A stretch of DNA of 64,000 nt from Streptomyces niger. GTDB lineage: Bacteria > Actinomycetota > Actinomycetes > Streptomycetales > Streptomycetaceae. Positions 32,170-43,458 of the stretch are shown one piece after another. A program made the position numbers and the translations under genes. Under the pieces are notes generated by a model. It did not search any database. It had not been told where the DNA came from and saw only the letters and a program-made list of their open reading frames with translations. The stretch spans positions 124,001-188,000 of the forward strand of contig NZ_JOFQ01000003.1 in assembly GCF_000718305.1 (NCBI RefSeq). The letters are read 5' to 3'. Within the stretch, counting starts at the first letter, position 1. Each line of letters begins with the position of its first letter.

Positions 32170-34982
32170 TCAGTCCCTCACCGCCAGCCGGTCGTCCTCG
32201 GCCGCCCCGGTGGCGGCGGCCTCCAACGGATGGACGAGTGCGACCTGTACCGCGGTCACCTTGTACTCCGGGCAGTTGGTCGCCCAGTCCGAGATCTCGG
32301 TGGTCACCACGTTGGCGCCGGTCACGGGGTGGTGGAAGGTGGTGTAGACGACGCCGGGCGGCATCCGGTCGGAGACACACGCACGCAGGGTCGTCTCACC
32401 GACGCGGCTGGCGAGCCGGACCGTGTCGCCGTCGCCGATGCCGCGTACCTCGGCGTCGTGCGGGTGCACCTCCAGGACGTCCTCGGCATGCCATGCCACG
32501 TTGCCGGTGCGCCGGGTCTGCGCCCCGACGTTGTACTGGCTGAGGATCCGCCCCGTCGTCAGTACCAGCGGGAAGCGCGAGGTGGTGCGTTCGTCGGTCG
32601 GTACGTAGTTGGTGACGACGAACCTGCCCTTGCCGCGGGTGAAGTCATCGACGTGCATCGTCGGCGTGCCCTCCGGCGCGTCGGCGTTGCACGGCCACTG
32701 GACGCTGCCGAGTTTGTCCAGCAGTTCGTAGGACACGCCCTGGAAAGTCGGTGTGACCTGCGCGATCTCGTCCATGATCTGGCGCGGGTGGTCGTACGCC
32801 ATCGGGTAGCCCATGGCGGTGGCGAGGTCGCAGATGATCTGCCACTCGTGTTTGCCGGTCTTCGGCGGCATCACCGCGCGTACCCGGTTGACCCGGCGTT
32901 CGGCGTTGGTGAAGGTGCCGTCCTTCTCCAGGAACGACGCGCCGGGCAGCAGGACGTGTGCGAACTTCGCCGTCTCGTTGAGGAACAGGTCCTGCACCAC
33001 CACCAGCTCCATCGACGACAGTGCGGCGGTGACGTGGTTCAGGTTCGGGTCGGACTGGGCGATGTCCTCACCCTGGACGAACAGGCCCCGGAAGTCGCCG
33101 TCGATCGCGGCGTCGAACATGTTGGGGATGCGCAGCCCGGGTTTGGGAAGGAGCTCGCGGCCCCACAGGTTCTCGAACACGGTGCGGACCGTGTCATCGG
33201 CCACGTGCCGGTAGCCGGTGAACTCGTGCGGGAAGGAGCCCATGTCGCACGAGCCCTGGACGTTGTTCTGGCCGCGCAACGGGTTGACCCCGACGCCCTC
33301 GCGGCCGACGTTTCCGCAGGCCATCGCCAGGTTCGCCATTCCCATGACCATCGTGGAGCCCTGGCTGTGCTCGGTGACGCCGAGGCCGTAGTAGATGGCG
33401 CCGTTGGGTGCCTGCGCGTACAGCCGGGCCGCGGCCCGCAGCTCACCGGCCGGCACACCGGTGATCGGCTCGGTGGCCTCCGGGCTGTTCTCCGGGCGGG
33501 CGACGAACTCCGCCCACTCCTCGAACCCTTCGCACCGTGCCGCCACGAAGGAGTTGTCGGCCAGGCCCTCGGTGACCACCACGTGTGCGAGGGCGTTGAT
33601 GACGGCGACGTTGGTGCTGGGCTTGAGCTGGAGGTGGTGCGCGGCCTCGATGTGCGGCGAGCGCACCAGGTCGATGCGGCGCGGGTCGATGACGATGAGG
33701 TCGGCGCCCTCGCGCAGCCGGCGCTTCATGCGGGAGGCGAAGACGGGGTGCGCGTCGGTCGGGTTGGCGCCGATCACCATGATGACGTCGGCGCGGGCGA
33801 CCGAGCGGAAGTCCTGCGTGCCCGCCGATTCGCCGAAGGTCTGCTTCAGCCCGTATCCGGTGGGGGAGTGGCAGACCCGTGCGCAGGTGTCGACGTTGTT
33901 GTTGCCGAAGGCGGCCCGCACCATCTTCTGCAGGACGTAGACCTCCTCGTTGGTGCAGCGGGAGGAGCTGATGGCGCCGATCGAGCCCGGACCGTAGCGC
34001 TGCTGGATGTCCCGCAGCTTGGTGGCGACGGTGGCGATGGCCTCGTCCCACTCCACCTCGCGCCACGGGTCGGTGGTCTTCTCGCGGACCATGGGCTTCA
34101 TGACGCGGTCGGGGTGGGTCGCGTAGCCGAAGGCGAACCGGCCCTTCACGCAGGAGTGGCCCTCGTTCGCGCCGCCGTCCTTGTAGGGCACCATCCGGAC
34201 CAGTTCGTCGCCGCGCAGCTCCGCCTTGAAGGAGCAGCCGACACCGCAGTACGCGCAGGTGGTGACCACCGAACGGGTCGGCATGCCGAGGTCGACCACC
34301 GACCGCTCCTGGAGCGTGGCGGTCGGGCAGGCCTGCACGCACGCGCCGCACGAGACGCACTCGGAGTCCTGGAACAGCTCACCGGCACCGGGGGAGACCT
34401 TGGAGTCGAAGCCGCGGCCCTCGATGGTCAGCGCGAAGGTGCCCTGCACCTCACCGCAGGCCCGTACGCAGCGGGAGCAGACGATGCACTTGGACGGGTC
34501 GAAGTCGAAGTAGGGGTTGCTGACGTCCTTCTCGGCGGCGAGGTGGTTCTCGCCCTCGTATCCGTACCTGACCTGGCGCAGCCCGACGACCCCTGCCATG
34601 TCCTGCAGTTCGCAGTCGCCGTTGGCCGGGCAGGTGAGGCAGTCCAGCGGGTGGTCGGAGAGGTACAGCTCCATGACGCCCTGGCGCAGCTTCGCCACCC
34701 TGGGCGTCTGGGTCCGTACGCGCATGCCCTCCGCGACCGGTGTGGTGCAGGAGGCCGGGGTGCCCTTGCGCCCGTCGATCTCGACGACGCACAGCCGGCA
34801 GGAGCCGAACGCTTCGAGACTGTCGGTGGCGCACAGCTTGGGTACGTCGACGCCGGCCAGCGCCGCCGCGCGCAGGACCGAGGTGCCCTGCGGCACCGTC
34901 ACGGCCAGGCCGTCCACCTCCACCGACACCGTTGCCTCCCCGGGGCGTTCCGGGGTGCCGAAGTCGGGTTCCTTGAGCAAGC

Positions 34983-34986
<4 letters not shown>
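32170..34986 (-). CDS. fdsA: NAD-dependent formate dehydrogenase catalytic alpha subunit
   Basis: This 938-residue protein oxidises formate to CO2 at a bis-MGD molybdenum (or tungsten) site. The N-terminus has a 2Fe-2S ferredoxin domain (C52, C63, C66, C80), a His/Cys cluster (H112, C116, C119, C125), two 4Fe-4S sites (C167-C177 and C210-C220) and a further cluster C244, C247, C251, C279. The Mo ligand is cysteine C372 in CARVCHSP, not selenocysteine. Its ATG overlaps the fdsB stop as ATGA. It is placed to consume the formate released by oxalate breakdown. The sulfurtransferase FdhD/FdsC it needs is not in this window. Confidence 0.95.
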
Positions 34987-36592
<1,606 letters not shown>

Positions 36593-36596
<4 letters not shown>

Positions 36597-37075
36597 GAGG
36601 AGACCGCCTCGTCGAGGAGGGTGCCCAGACGCTCCGCCGTCATCCGGCCGAGTGTCTCCCCGTCGACCTGGACGGAGGGGCCGAGGGCGCAGTTGCCGAG
36701 GCAGAAGACCTGCTCGACGGTGACCGCGCCGTCCGCGGTCGTCCGCCCCGGTGGGATGCCGAGCCGTTCGTGGGCGTGGGTCACGAGCGCGTCGGCGCCG
36801 ACGGCCTGGCAGGCTTCGGCGCGGCAGATGCGCACCGTCGTGCGGCCGGCCGGCTCGCGCCGGAAGTCGTGGTAGAAGGAGACCACTCCGTGCACGTCGG
36901 CGCGGGAGAGGTTGAGTTCCCGGGCGAGCTGCGCGATCGCCTCGTCCGGCACGTGACCGAGTTCGGCCTGAACGGCGTGCAGTATTTCCAGGAGTGGGCC
37001 GCGTCGGCCGTGCTGGGCGGCCACGATCCTGCTGATCGTGGCTTCCGTCGACACTGCACTCACGCTTGTCGTCAT
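36593..37075 (-). CDS. fdsG: NAD-dependent formate dehydrogenase gamma subunit (NuoE-like)
   Basis: This 160-residue subunit has the NuoE thioredoxin-like 2Fe-2S fold with C84, C89, C125 and C129, and the helix ADVHGVVSFYHDFR. It sits first in the fdsGBAD order. GGAG precedes the ATG. A GTATAC-rich control region lies about 100-120 bp upstream. Confidence 0.93.
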
Positions 37076-37175
37076 GATCGCTCCACCTCACCGTCGAGCG
37101 GAAGTCCTGCCGCCAGGGCGCCGAGTCAGGCGATTCACAGGCCCGTTGGGCCTGCTCCACCTGCCCCGCGGCAGC

Positions 37176-37196
37176 GTATACACGCGGACTGTATAC
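37176..37196. promoter_or_regulatory. Paired GTATAC sites upstream of fdsG
   Basis: GTATAC occurs at 37176-37181 and 37191-37196, and the second reads GTATACAGT on the minus strand, sharing ATACAGT with the two operators near 38.1 and 38.25 kb. This fits a GntR-type regulator shared by formate and oxalate genes. Confidence 0.35.
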
Positions 37197-37235
37197 GGTC
37201 TACCGTCTGTGGGCTCCCGATTCTCCCCCCGGTGG

Positions 37236-38030
37236 TCACGACGCCGTCAGCCTCTCTCCGATGCCCGCGACGCCCGTGCCGACCCGGCTCCGACCGGCCG
37301 CCGGCAAGTGGTCCGGGCTGCCCGGTACGGGCGTCGCGGCCAGCCACGGCAGGACGGTGCCCAGCACGATGTCGAGCCCGCCGCCGTTCGGCCCGAGCAT
37401 CGCGCCGGCCGGTACCCGGGCGGGGTCGGCGCGGACGGTGGAGGTCGCGCTGCCGCGCGGGCCTGTGCCGTCCGGCCGGGCCGGCACGAACAGGCCCGCG
37501 GCGTCCGCCGGTACGAGCCAGAGCGTCATGCCGTCGCGTCCGTCGACGGGCCGGGAGGACCAGACGTAGCTGTCCGCCTCGCCGGCCCCGACCACGTCGC
37601 GCTTGCGGGCGCTCAGCGTCACGACCTCGCCGGTGCGGGTCGCCGTCGCGCGCGTCCCGTGGGCCGGGGCCGCCGTCGGGCTCTCGCCGGCGTCCGTCAG
37701 CGCCAGCGTGCTCAGATGGTCGCCGTGGGCGACCCTCCGGCGCAGCCAGGTGCTGCCGTAGGCGTCGATGACGGCGACGGCTGCGTAGTGGGACCGCAGT
37801 ACGGCCCCGGTGGCCGGGCAGGCACGGGAGATCTCGCGCACCACCTCGGCGGCTTCGGTCAAACCCCGGCCCCCGCCGCCCACTTCGGCGGCAACGGTGA
37901 GTCCGAGCAGGCCTGCCTGGCCCAGTGCGCTCACCGCGGCGCGGGGGAACCTCGCGCGGCTGCCGGCCTGTTCGGCGCAGGGCCCGATGACGCTGCTCAT
38001 GACGTGGGAGAGGCCGGTGCGGTACGACAT
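37236..38030 (-). CDS. Truncated acyl-CoA-dehydrogenase-like protein
   Basis: This 264-residue protein covers the N-terminal helical domain (RFPRAAVSALGQAGLLGLTV, then EISRACPATGAVLRSHYAAV) and the beta domain (DSYVWSSRPVDGRDGMTLWL) of acyl-CoA dehydrogenases, but ends soon after LPWLAATPVPG. The C-terminal four-helix domain with the catalytic base is absent, and I find no continuation in any downstream frame. AGGGG precedes the ATG. It is divergent from frc and shares the two operator sites, so its expression may track oxalate use. A structural or CoA-binding role without dehydrogenation is possible, or it may be decaying. Confidence 0.7.
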   Translation of the reverse strand: MSYRTGLSHVMSSVIGPCAEQAGSRARFPRAAVSALGQAGLLGLTVAAEVGGGGRGLTEAAEVVREISRACPATGAVLRSHYAAVAVIDAYGSTWLRRRVAHGDHLSTLALTDAGESPTAAPAHGTRATATRTGEVVTLSARKRDVVGAGEADSYVWSSRPVDGRDGMTLWLVPADAAGLFVPARPDGTGPRGSATSTVRADPARVPAGAMLGPNGGGLDIVLGTVLPWLAATPVPGSPDHLPAAGRSRVGTGVAGIGERLTAS

Positions 38031-38134
38031 GGGGCGCCCCCTGGAGTCGTGGCGGAGTGGTCCGTGACGGTATGTCAGCTGCCGGTCGCGGCGCGGTGCG
38101 GTGGCCACGGGGCCGTACGGATGCCGTGCTGATT

Positions 38135-38147
38135 GCATACAGTATTC
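38135..38147. promoter_or_regulatory. GntR-type operator candidate, copy 1
   Basis: GCATACAGTATTC has a perfect ATAC-A-GTAT core. It is 105 bp upstream of the truncated dehydrogenase start. Confidence 0.55.
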
Positions 38148-38244
38148 CAAGCCGCCTCGGCTGCGAACCCCCTTGCGTGCAGCCGCTGGTGTCCGTCCTG
38201 CCGTATTCCGGAACCTCCTGCACGGGCCTGGACACCCGTGTATT

Positions 38245-38257
38245 GCATACAGTATTC
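38245..38257. promoter_or_regulatory. GntR-type operator candidate, copy 2
   Basis: An exact second copy of GCATACAGTATTC, 110 bp from the first and 179 bp upstream of the frc start. Two identical palindromes in one spacer make chance unlikely. Confidence 0.55.
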
Positions 38258-38435
38258 GTTGCAGTGAGCCCCGCGGTCGTACGGCCGGTCGGCCCGCACG
38301 CCGGGCAACCACGGCGAGGAGGTTCGTTGCGCTCTTTCCTCCGGTCACGCAGGCCACCGCTCCCCACGTTCAGTGCGACCCGTACGCCTGCGTCCCGGAA
38401 TCACGGACCCATCACGGACAAGTGAGGTGACCACA

Positions 38436-39668
38436 GTGACGACCAAGGCACTCGACGGCATACGTGTCCTCGACATGACGCACGTGCAGTCAGGCCCCTC
38501 CGCCACGCAGTTGCTGGCCTGGTTCGGCGCCGACGTGATCAAGGTGGAGGCGACGAGCGGTGACATCACCCGCAAGCAGCTGCGGGACGTCCCGGACGTC
38601 GACTCCCTGTACTTCACGATGCTGAACTGCAACAAGCGCAGCATCACCCTCAACACCAAGACCGACCGCGGCAAGGAGCTGCTCACCGAGCTGATCCGGC
38701 GCAGCGACGTGATGGTCGAGAACTTCGGCCCGGGCGCGGTCGACCGGATGGGGTTCACCTGGGACCGCATCAAGCAGATCAACCCGCGGCTGGTCTTCGC
38801 CTCCATCAAGGGGTTCGGCGAGGGCCCGTACACCTCGTACAAGGCGTACGAGGTCGTCGCCCAGGCGATGGGCGGCTCCATGTCCACCACCGGGTTCGAG
38901 GACGGCCCGCCCACGGCCACCGGCGCGCAGATCGGCGACTCCGGGACCGGCGTACACCTGGTGAGCGGCATCCTCGCGGCGCTCTTCCAGCGCGAGCGGA
39001 CCGGGCGAGGGCAGCGCGTGACGGTGGCCATGCAGCACTCGGTGCTGAACCTGTGCCGCGTGAAGCTGCGCGACCACCAGCGGCTGGCCCACGGCCCGTT
39101 GAACGAGTACCCGAACGACGACTTCGGCGCGGAAGTGCCGCGTTCCGGCAACGCCTCCGGCGGCGGACAGCCCGGCTGGGCCGTCAAGTGCGCTCCCGGC
39201 GGCCCCAACGACTACGTCTACGTGATCGTGCAGCCGGTCGGCTGGGAGCCGCTGGCGAAGCTCATCGGCCGGCCCGAACTGGCCGAGGACCCGGACTGGA
39301 ACACCCCCGAGGCGCGGCTCCCGAAGCTGGACAAGATGTTCCAGCTGATCGAGGAGTGGTCCGCCACGCTGCCCAAGTGGGAGGTGCTGGGGGCGCTCAA
39401 TGCCCACAACATCCCGTGCGGCCCGATCCTCTCCACCAAGGAGATCATCGAGGACGAGTCACTGGCCGCCAACGGCATGATCGTCCAGGTCGAGCACCCC
39501 GAGCGCGGCACCTTCACCACCGTCGGCTCGCCCATGAAGCTCTCCGACTCCCCGGTGGAGATCACCTCGTCCCCGCTGCTCGGTGAGCACAACGAAGAGG
39601 TGTACGTGAGCGAGCTCGGACTCGCCGAAGAAGAACTGGCGCTGCTCAAGGCGAACGGAGTGATCTGA
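38436..39668 (+). CDS. frc: Formyl-CoA transferase (formyl-CoA:oxalate CoA-transferase)
   Basis: This 410-residue class III CoA-transferase moves CoA from formyl-CoA to oxalate. Q18 in THVQSGPS and the catalytic D168 in QIGDSGTG correspond to the conserved Gln and Asp of Oxalobacter Frc (428 residues). The [20 protein letters not shown] and [20 protein letters not shown] segments are strongly family-like. I start it at the GTG at 38436, behind GAGG. A 3-bp gap leads into the acyl-CoA synthetase gene. Confidence 0.93.
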   Translation: MTTKALDGIRVLDMTHVQSGPSATQLLAWFGADVIKVEATSGDITRKQLRDVPDVDSLYFTMLNCNKRSITLNTKTDRGKELLTELIRRSDVMVENFGPGAVDRMGFTWDRIKQINPRLVFASIKGFGEGPYTSYKAYEVVAQAMGGSMSTTGFEDGPPTATGAQIGDSGTGVHLVSGILAALFQRERTGRGQRVTVAMQHSVLNLCRVKLRDHQRLAHGPLNEYPNDDFGAEVPRSGNASGGGQPGWAVKCAPGGPNDYVYVIVQPVGWEPLAKLIGRPELAEDPDWNTPEARLPKLDKMFQLIEEWSATLPKWEVLGALNAHNIPCGPILSTKEIIEDESLAANGMIVQVEHPERGTFTTVGSPMKLSDSPVEITSSPLLGEHNEEVYVSELGLAEEELALLKANGVI

Positions 39669-39671
39669 CCG

Positions 39672-41801
39672 ATGGCGTTCGACACGAAGGCCGTGCGCGA
39701 GGTACTGGACGCGGCCCGGGCGGAAGGGCGTACGGCCCTCACCGCTCCCGAAGGCAAGCGGATCACCGACGCGTACACCATCCCCACACCGGCCGAAGGG
39801 TTGGCGACGACCGCCGACGAGGCGGTGGCGCTGGCCGACCGCATCGGCTTCCCCGTCGCCATGAAGATCGTCTCCCCGCAGATCCTGCACAAGACGGACG
39901 CGGGCGGAGTGCGGGTCGGCGTGGCCTCGGCGGAGGAGGCGCGTACCGCCTTCACCGAGATCGTCACCAGCGCCAAGGCGTACGACCCGCAGGCCGACAT
40001 CACCGGTGTGCAGGTACAGCAGATGGTGCCGGCCGGACAGGAGGTGCTGGTCGGTGCCGTCACCGACCCCACCTTCGGCAAGGTCGTCGCCTTCGGGCTC
40101 GGCGGCGTGCTGGTCGAGGTGGTCAAGGACATCACCTTCCGCCTCGCCCCGGCCGGACACGACGACGCCCTGTCGATGCTCGACTCCATCAAGGCCGCGG
40201 AAGTGCTGAACGGGGTGCGCGGCGGGAAGGCCGTGGACCGGGAGGCGCTCGCCGGACTCATCGTCAAGGTCTCGCAACTGGCCGCCGACTTCCCCGAGAT
40301 CGCCGAGGTGGACCTGAACCCGGTCTTCGCGACGGAGGACGGCGTGCTGGCCGCCGACGTACGCATCCTGCTCACCGACGTGCGGCCCGCCGAACGGCGC
40401 CGGTACACGCGCGAGGAGATCCTCGGCGCGATGCGGCGGCTGATGGAGCCGCGGTCGGTCACCGTCATCGGTGCCTCGAACGAGCAGGGAAAAATCGGCA
40501 ACTCGGTGATGCGCAACCTCATCGACGGCGGCTTCCCCGGCGAGATCCACCCGGTGAACCCCAAGGCCGACGACATCCTGGGCCGCAAGGCGTACAAGAC
40601 CGTCACGGACGTGCCGGGCGATGTCGACGTGGCGGTCTTCGCCATCCCGGCGAAGTTCGTGCCCGCGGCCCTCGCGGAAGTGGGCCGCAAGGGCATACCC
40701 AACGCCGTGCTCATCCCCTCCGGCTTCGCGGAGACCGGCGAACACGAGCTCCAGCAGCGGATCGTGGACATCGCCGAGGAACACGGAGTACGCCTGCTGG
40801 GCCCCAACATCTACGGCTACTACTCGCCGTGGCAGGACCTGTGCGCCACCTTCTGCACCCCGTACGACGTGAAGGGCGGGGTGGCCCTCACCTCGCAGTC
40901 CGGCGGCATCGGCATGGCCATCCTGGGCTTCGCGCGCACGACGAAGACCGGTGTCTCGGCCATCGTGGGCCTCGGCAACAAGTCCGACGTGGACGAGGAC
41001 GACCTGCTGACCTACTTCGGCGAGGACCCCCACACCCAGTGCATCGCCATGCACCTGGAGGACCTCAAGGACGGCCGGGCCTTCGTCGAGGCGGCCCGCG
41101 CCACCGTGCCGAAGAAGCCGGTCGTGGTGCTCAAGGCCGGACGGACCAGTGCGGGAGCGAAGGCCGCCGGTTCGCACACGGGCGCACTCGCCGGCGACGA
41201 CGCCGTCTACGAGGACGTGCTGCGCCAGGCGGGCGTGATCCGCGCGCCCGGACTCAACGAGATGCTGGAGTACGCCCGGGCGCTGCCGGTGATGCCGGCC
41301 CCGAAGGGCGACAACGTCGTGATCATCACGGGGGCCGGCGGCTCCGGCGTGCTGCTCTCGGACGCCATCGTCGACAACGGGCTGTCGCTGATGGAGATCC
41401 CGCCGGACCTCGACGAGGCGTTCCGCGGCTTCATCCCGCCCTTCGGCGCCGCCGGCAACCCCATCGACATCACCGGAGGCGAGCCGCCCTCCACCTACGA
41501 GGCGACGATCCGGCTGGGACTCGAAGACCCCCGCATCCACGCGCTCGTACTGGGCTACTGGCACACGATCGTCACCCCGCCGATGGTGTTCGCCGAGCTG
41601 ACGGCGAAGGCCGTGGCCGAGGCGCGGGCGAAGGGGATCGAGAAGCCGGTGGTGGCGTCGCTCGCGGGCGACGTCGAGGTGGAGGAGGCGTGCCAGTACC
41701 TCTTCGAACGCGGCGTCGTCGCCTATCCCTACACCACGGAGAAGCCGGTGGCGGCGCTGGGCGCGAAGTACCGCTGGGCACGCGCGGCCGGCCTGCTCTG
41801 A
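39672..41801 (+). CDS. ADP-forming-type acetate/acyl-CoA ligase family protein
   Basis: This 709-residue fusion has an ATP-grasp domain first (VAMKIVSPQILHKTDAGGVR), then a CoA-binding domain (MEPRSVTVIGASNEQGKIGN) and succinyl-CoA-ligase-like domains with GLGNKSDVDEDDLLTYF and the SHTGALAGDD segment that usually holds the phospho-histidine. Members make acyl-CoA from acid, ATP and CoA. Between frc and an oxalate transporter it may prime the cycle by making oxalyl-CoA or formyl-CoA, or recycle CoA (inference). It is tightly coupled to frc. Confidence 0.88.
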   Translation: MAFDTKAVREVLDAARAEGRTALTAPEGKRITDAYTIPTPAEGLATTADEAVALADRIGFPVAMKIVSPQILHKTDAGGVRVGVASAEEARTAFTEIVTSAKAYDPQADITGVQVQQMVPAGQEVLVGAVTDPTFGKVVAFGLGGVLVEVVKDITFRLAPAGHDDALSMLDSIKAAEVLNGVRGGKAVDREALAGLIVKVSQLAADFPEIAEVDLNPVFATEDGVLAADVRILLTDVRPAERRRYTREEILGAMRRLMEPRSVTVIGASNEQGKIGNSVMRNLIDGGFPGEIHPVNPKADDILGRKAYKTVTDVPGDVDVAVFAIPAKFVPAALAEVGRKGIPNAVLIPSGFAETGEHELQQRIVDIAEEHGVRLLGPNIYGYYSPWQDLCATFCTPYDVKGGVALTSQSGGIGMAILGFARTTKTGVSAIVGLGNKSDVDEDDLLTYFGEDPHTQCIAMHLEDLKDGRAFVEAARATVPKKPVVVLKAGRTSAGAKAAGSHTGALAGDDAVYEDVLRQAGVIRAPGLNEMLEYARALPVMPAPKGDNVVIITGAGGSGVLLSDAIVDNGLSLMEIPPDLDEAFRGFIPPFGAAGNPIDITGGEPPSTYEATIRLGLEDPRIHALVLGYWHTIVTPPMVFAELTAKAVAEARAKGIEKPVVASLAGDVEVEEACQYLFERGVVAYPYTTEKPVAALGAKYRWARAAGLL

Positions 41802-41882
41802 GACGTCGGTTCCGCACCGGAACTCAGGAGGAGGTGAGACAGGAGGCGCTGTTCAGGTTCTTCTCGAAGCCAAGGGGACAAC

Positions 41883-43283
41883 ATGACCTCAGAACGGCAG
41901 CAAGTCCCCGGTGGGCCGCAGGCGGCGTACCGGGAAGTCACGGACAGCAGAGGGCGCGTATACCGGATAGGCGAGACGGACCGGGACATCCTCGGTCACT
42001 CGCGCAAGCTGATGGTCTACCTTCCGTGGATCGCGATGATGGCCATCAGCGTGTCCGAGTACGCCTACGGATCGGCGGAGGACACCCTCGGGCACGCCCA
42101 CGGCTGGACCCAGACGGACACCTTCTGGATCCTCAGCATCTGGGTCTTCTCCCAGGCGGGCATCGCCTTCCCGGCCGGCTGGCTGCGGGAGCGGGGCATC
42201 CTCACCGCCCGGAGCGCCATGTTCATCGGCGCGGTGCTGAACCTCATCAGCTTCGCCAGCCTCTCCCACATGGACAACGTGTGGCTCGCCATCCTCGGCT
42301 TCGGCGTGGTGGGCGGCATCGGCTCCGGGCTGGTGTACGCGACGTGCATCAACATGGTGGGCAAGTGGTTCCCGGAACGCCGCGGCGCGAAGACGGGGTT
42401 CGTGAACGGCGGCTTCGCCTACGGTGCGCTGCCCTTCATCTTCATCTTCAACTACGCCTTCGACACCAGCAACTACAACGAGGTGCTGGACCTCATCGGC
42501 GTGTACGTGCTGGTGATCGTGGCGATCTGCGCCTGGTTCTTCAAGGATCCGCCGAAGAACTGGTGGCCGGGCCACGTCGACCCGCTGACGTACGCGAGCG
42601 CGCCGAAGAACACCCGCAGCCTGCGGAAGAACCCGCCGGCCGTGCGCCAGTACACGCCCAAGGAAGCCATGAAGACCGGCCGCCTCCCGCTGATGTGGTT
42701 CAGCCTGGTGATGTGCGGCGGTGTGTCGATCTTCGGCATCTCCTTCCAGGTCGCCTTCGCCAAGGACGTCGGCTTCGGGCCGCTGGTGGCCGCGTCCTCC
42801 ATGGGCGTCATGTCCGTCGTCAACGGCGTCGGCCGGGCGATCACGGGCTGGCTCTCGGACATTTTGGGCCGCAAGCAGACCCTGGTCTACATCATCGTGA
42901 TCCTGGGCCTGGCCCAGTTCGGTGTCATCTGGGCCGGCAAGACGCACAACGAGTGGCTGTTCCTGGCCTTCGCCTTCCTCTCCGGATTCGGCGGCGGCGC
43001 GTTCTTCCCGATGTTCGCGGCCCTCACGCCGGACTACTTCGGTGAGAACTACAACGCCACCAACTACGGCATCGTCTACAGCGGCAAGCTGGTCAGCGGC
43101 CTCTTCGGCGGCGGCATGGGCGCGATGGTGGTCGAATCCTGGGGCTACTACGGCGCCTACGCCCTCGCCGGTGTGATCTCCATGGCGTCGGCGCTGGTCG
43201 CCCTCACGCTGAGCCAGCCGGGCCGGCCCACCACACGGGGCATCACCGCCAACCCACAGCCCATCAGCCGCGAAGCGGTCTGA
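41883..43283 (+). CDS. OFA-family MFS transporter (oxalate/formate antiporter)
   Basis: This 466-residue protein has 12 membrane helices and an OFA-family pattern: SVSEYAYGSAEDTLGHAHGW near the first loop, FGVVGGIGSGLVYATCINMV, and a late GFGGGAFFPMFAALTPDYFG segment. OFA members exchange oxalate for formate or import monocarboxylates. AAGGGGA precedes the ATG. It is third in the frc operon and is followed by a strong hairpin. Confidence 0.92.
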   Translation: MTSERQQVPGGPQAAYREVTDSRGRVYRIGETDRDILGHSRKLMVYLPWIAMMAISVSEYAYGSAEDTLGHAHGWTQTDTFWILSIWVFSQAGIAFPAGWLRERGILTARSAMFIGAVLNLISFASLSHMDNVWLAILGFGVVGGIGSGLVYATCINMVGKWFPERRGAKTGFVNGGFAYGALPFIFIFNYAFDTSNYNEVLDLIGVYVLVIVAICAWFFKDPPKNWWPGHVDPLTYASAPKNTRSLRKNPPAVRQYTPKEAMKTGRLPLMWFSLVMCGGVSIFGISFQVAFAKDVGFGPLVAASSMGVMSVVNGVGRAITGWLSDILGRKQTLVYIIVILGLAQFGVIWAGKTHNEWLFLAFAFLSGFGGGAFFPMFAALTPDYFGENYNATNYGIVYSGKLVSGLFGGGMGAMVVESWGYYGAYALAGVISMASALVALTLSQPGRPTTRGITANPQPISREAV

Positions 43284-43309
43284 CGGGCGGAGGCGGGCGA
43301 ACCATTCGA

Positions 43310-43350
43310 CGGGTGTGCGTGCGCCGCGGTCCCGTACGCACGCACACCCG
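43310..43350 (+). terminator. Hairpin terminator after the oxalate transporter
   Basis: CGGGTGTGCGTGCG (43310-43323) pairs perfectly with CGCACGCACACCCG (43337-43350) around 13 nt. It ends the frc operon and gives oxc its own promoter in the following 100 bp. Confidence 0.7.
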
Positions 43351-43458
43351 CCCGCGCGCCGCTGACCGCGGGCGACTCCGGTCGCCGCGGAGCCGCGCGC
43401 CGCGGGACGTGACACACCGTACGACTCAGAGCGGGAACGTCCAGGGAGGATCCTGACC

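Larger units (their letters stand above)
38031..38435. other. 405-bp divergent control region of the oxalate genes
   Basis: The region separates the truncated dehydrogenase from frc and contains two identical 16-bp ATTGCATACAGTATTC sites 110 bp apart. I see no gene in it. Confidence 0.6.
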
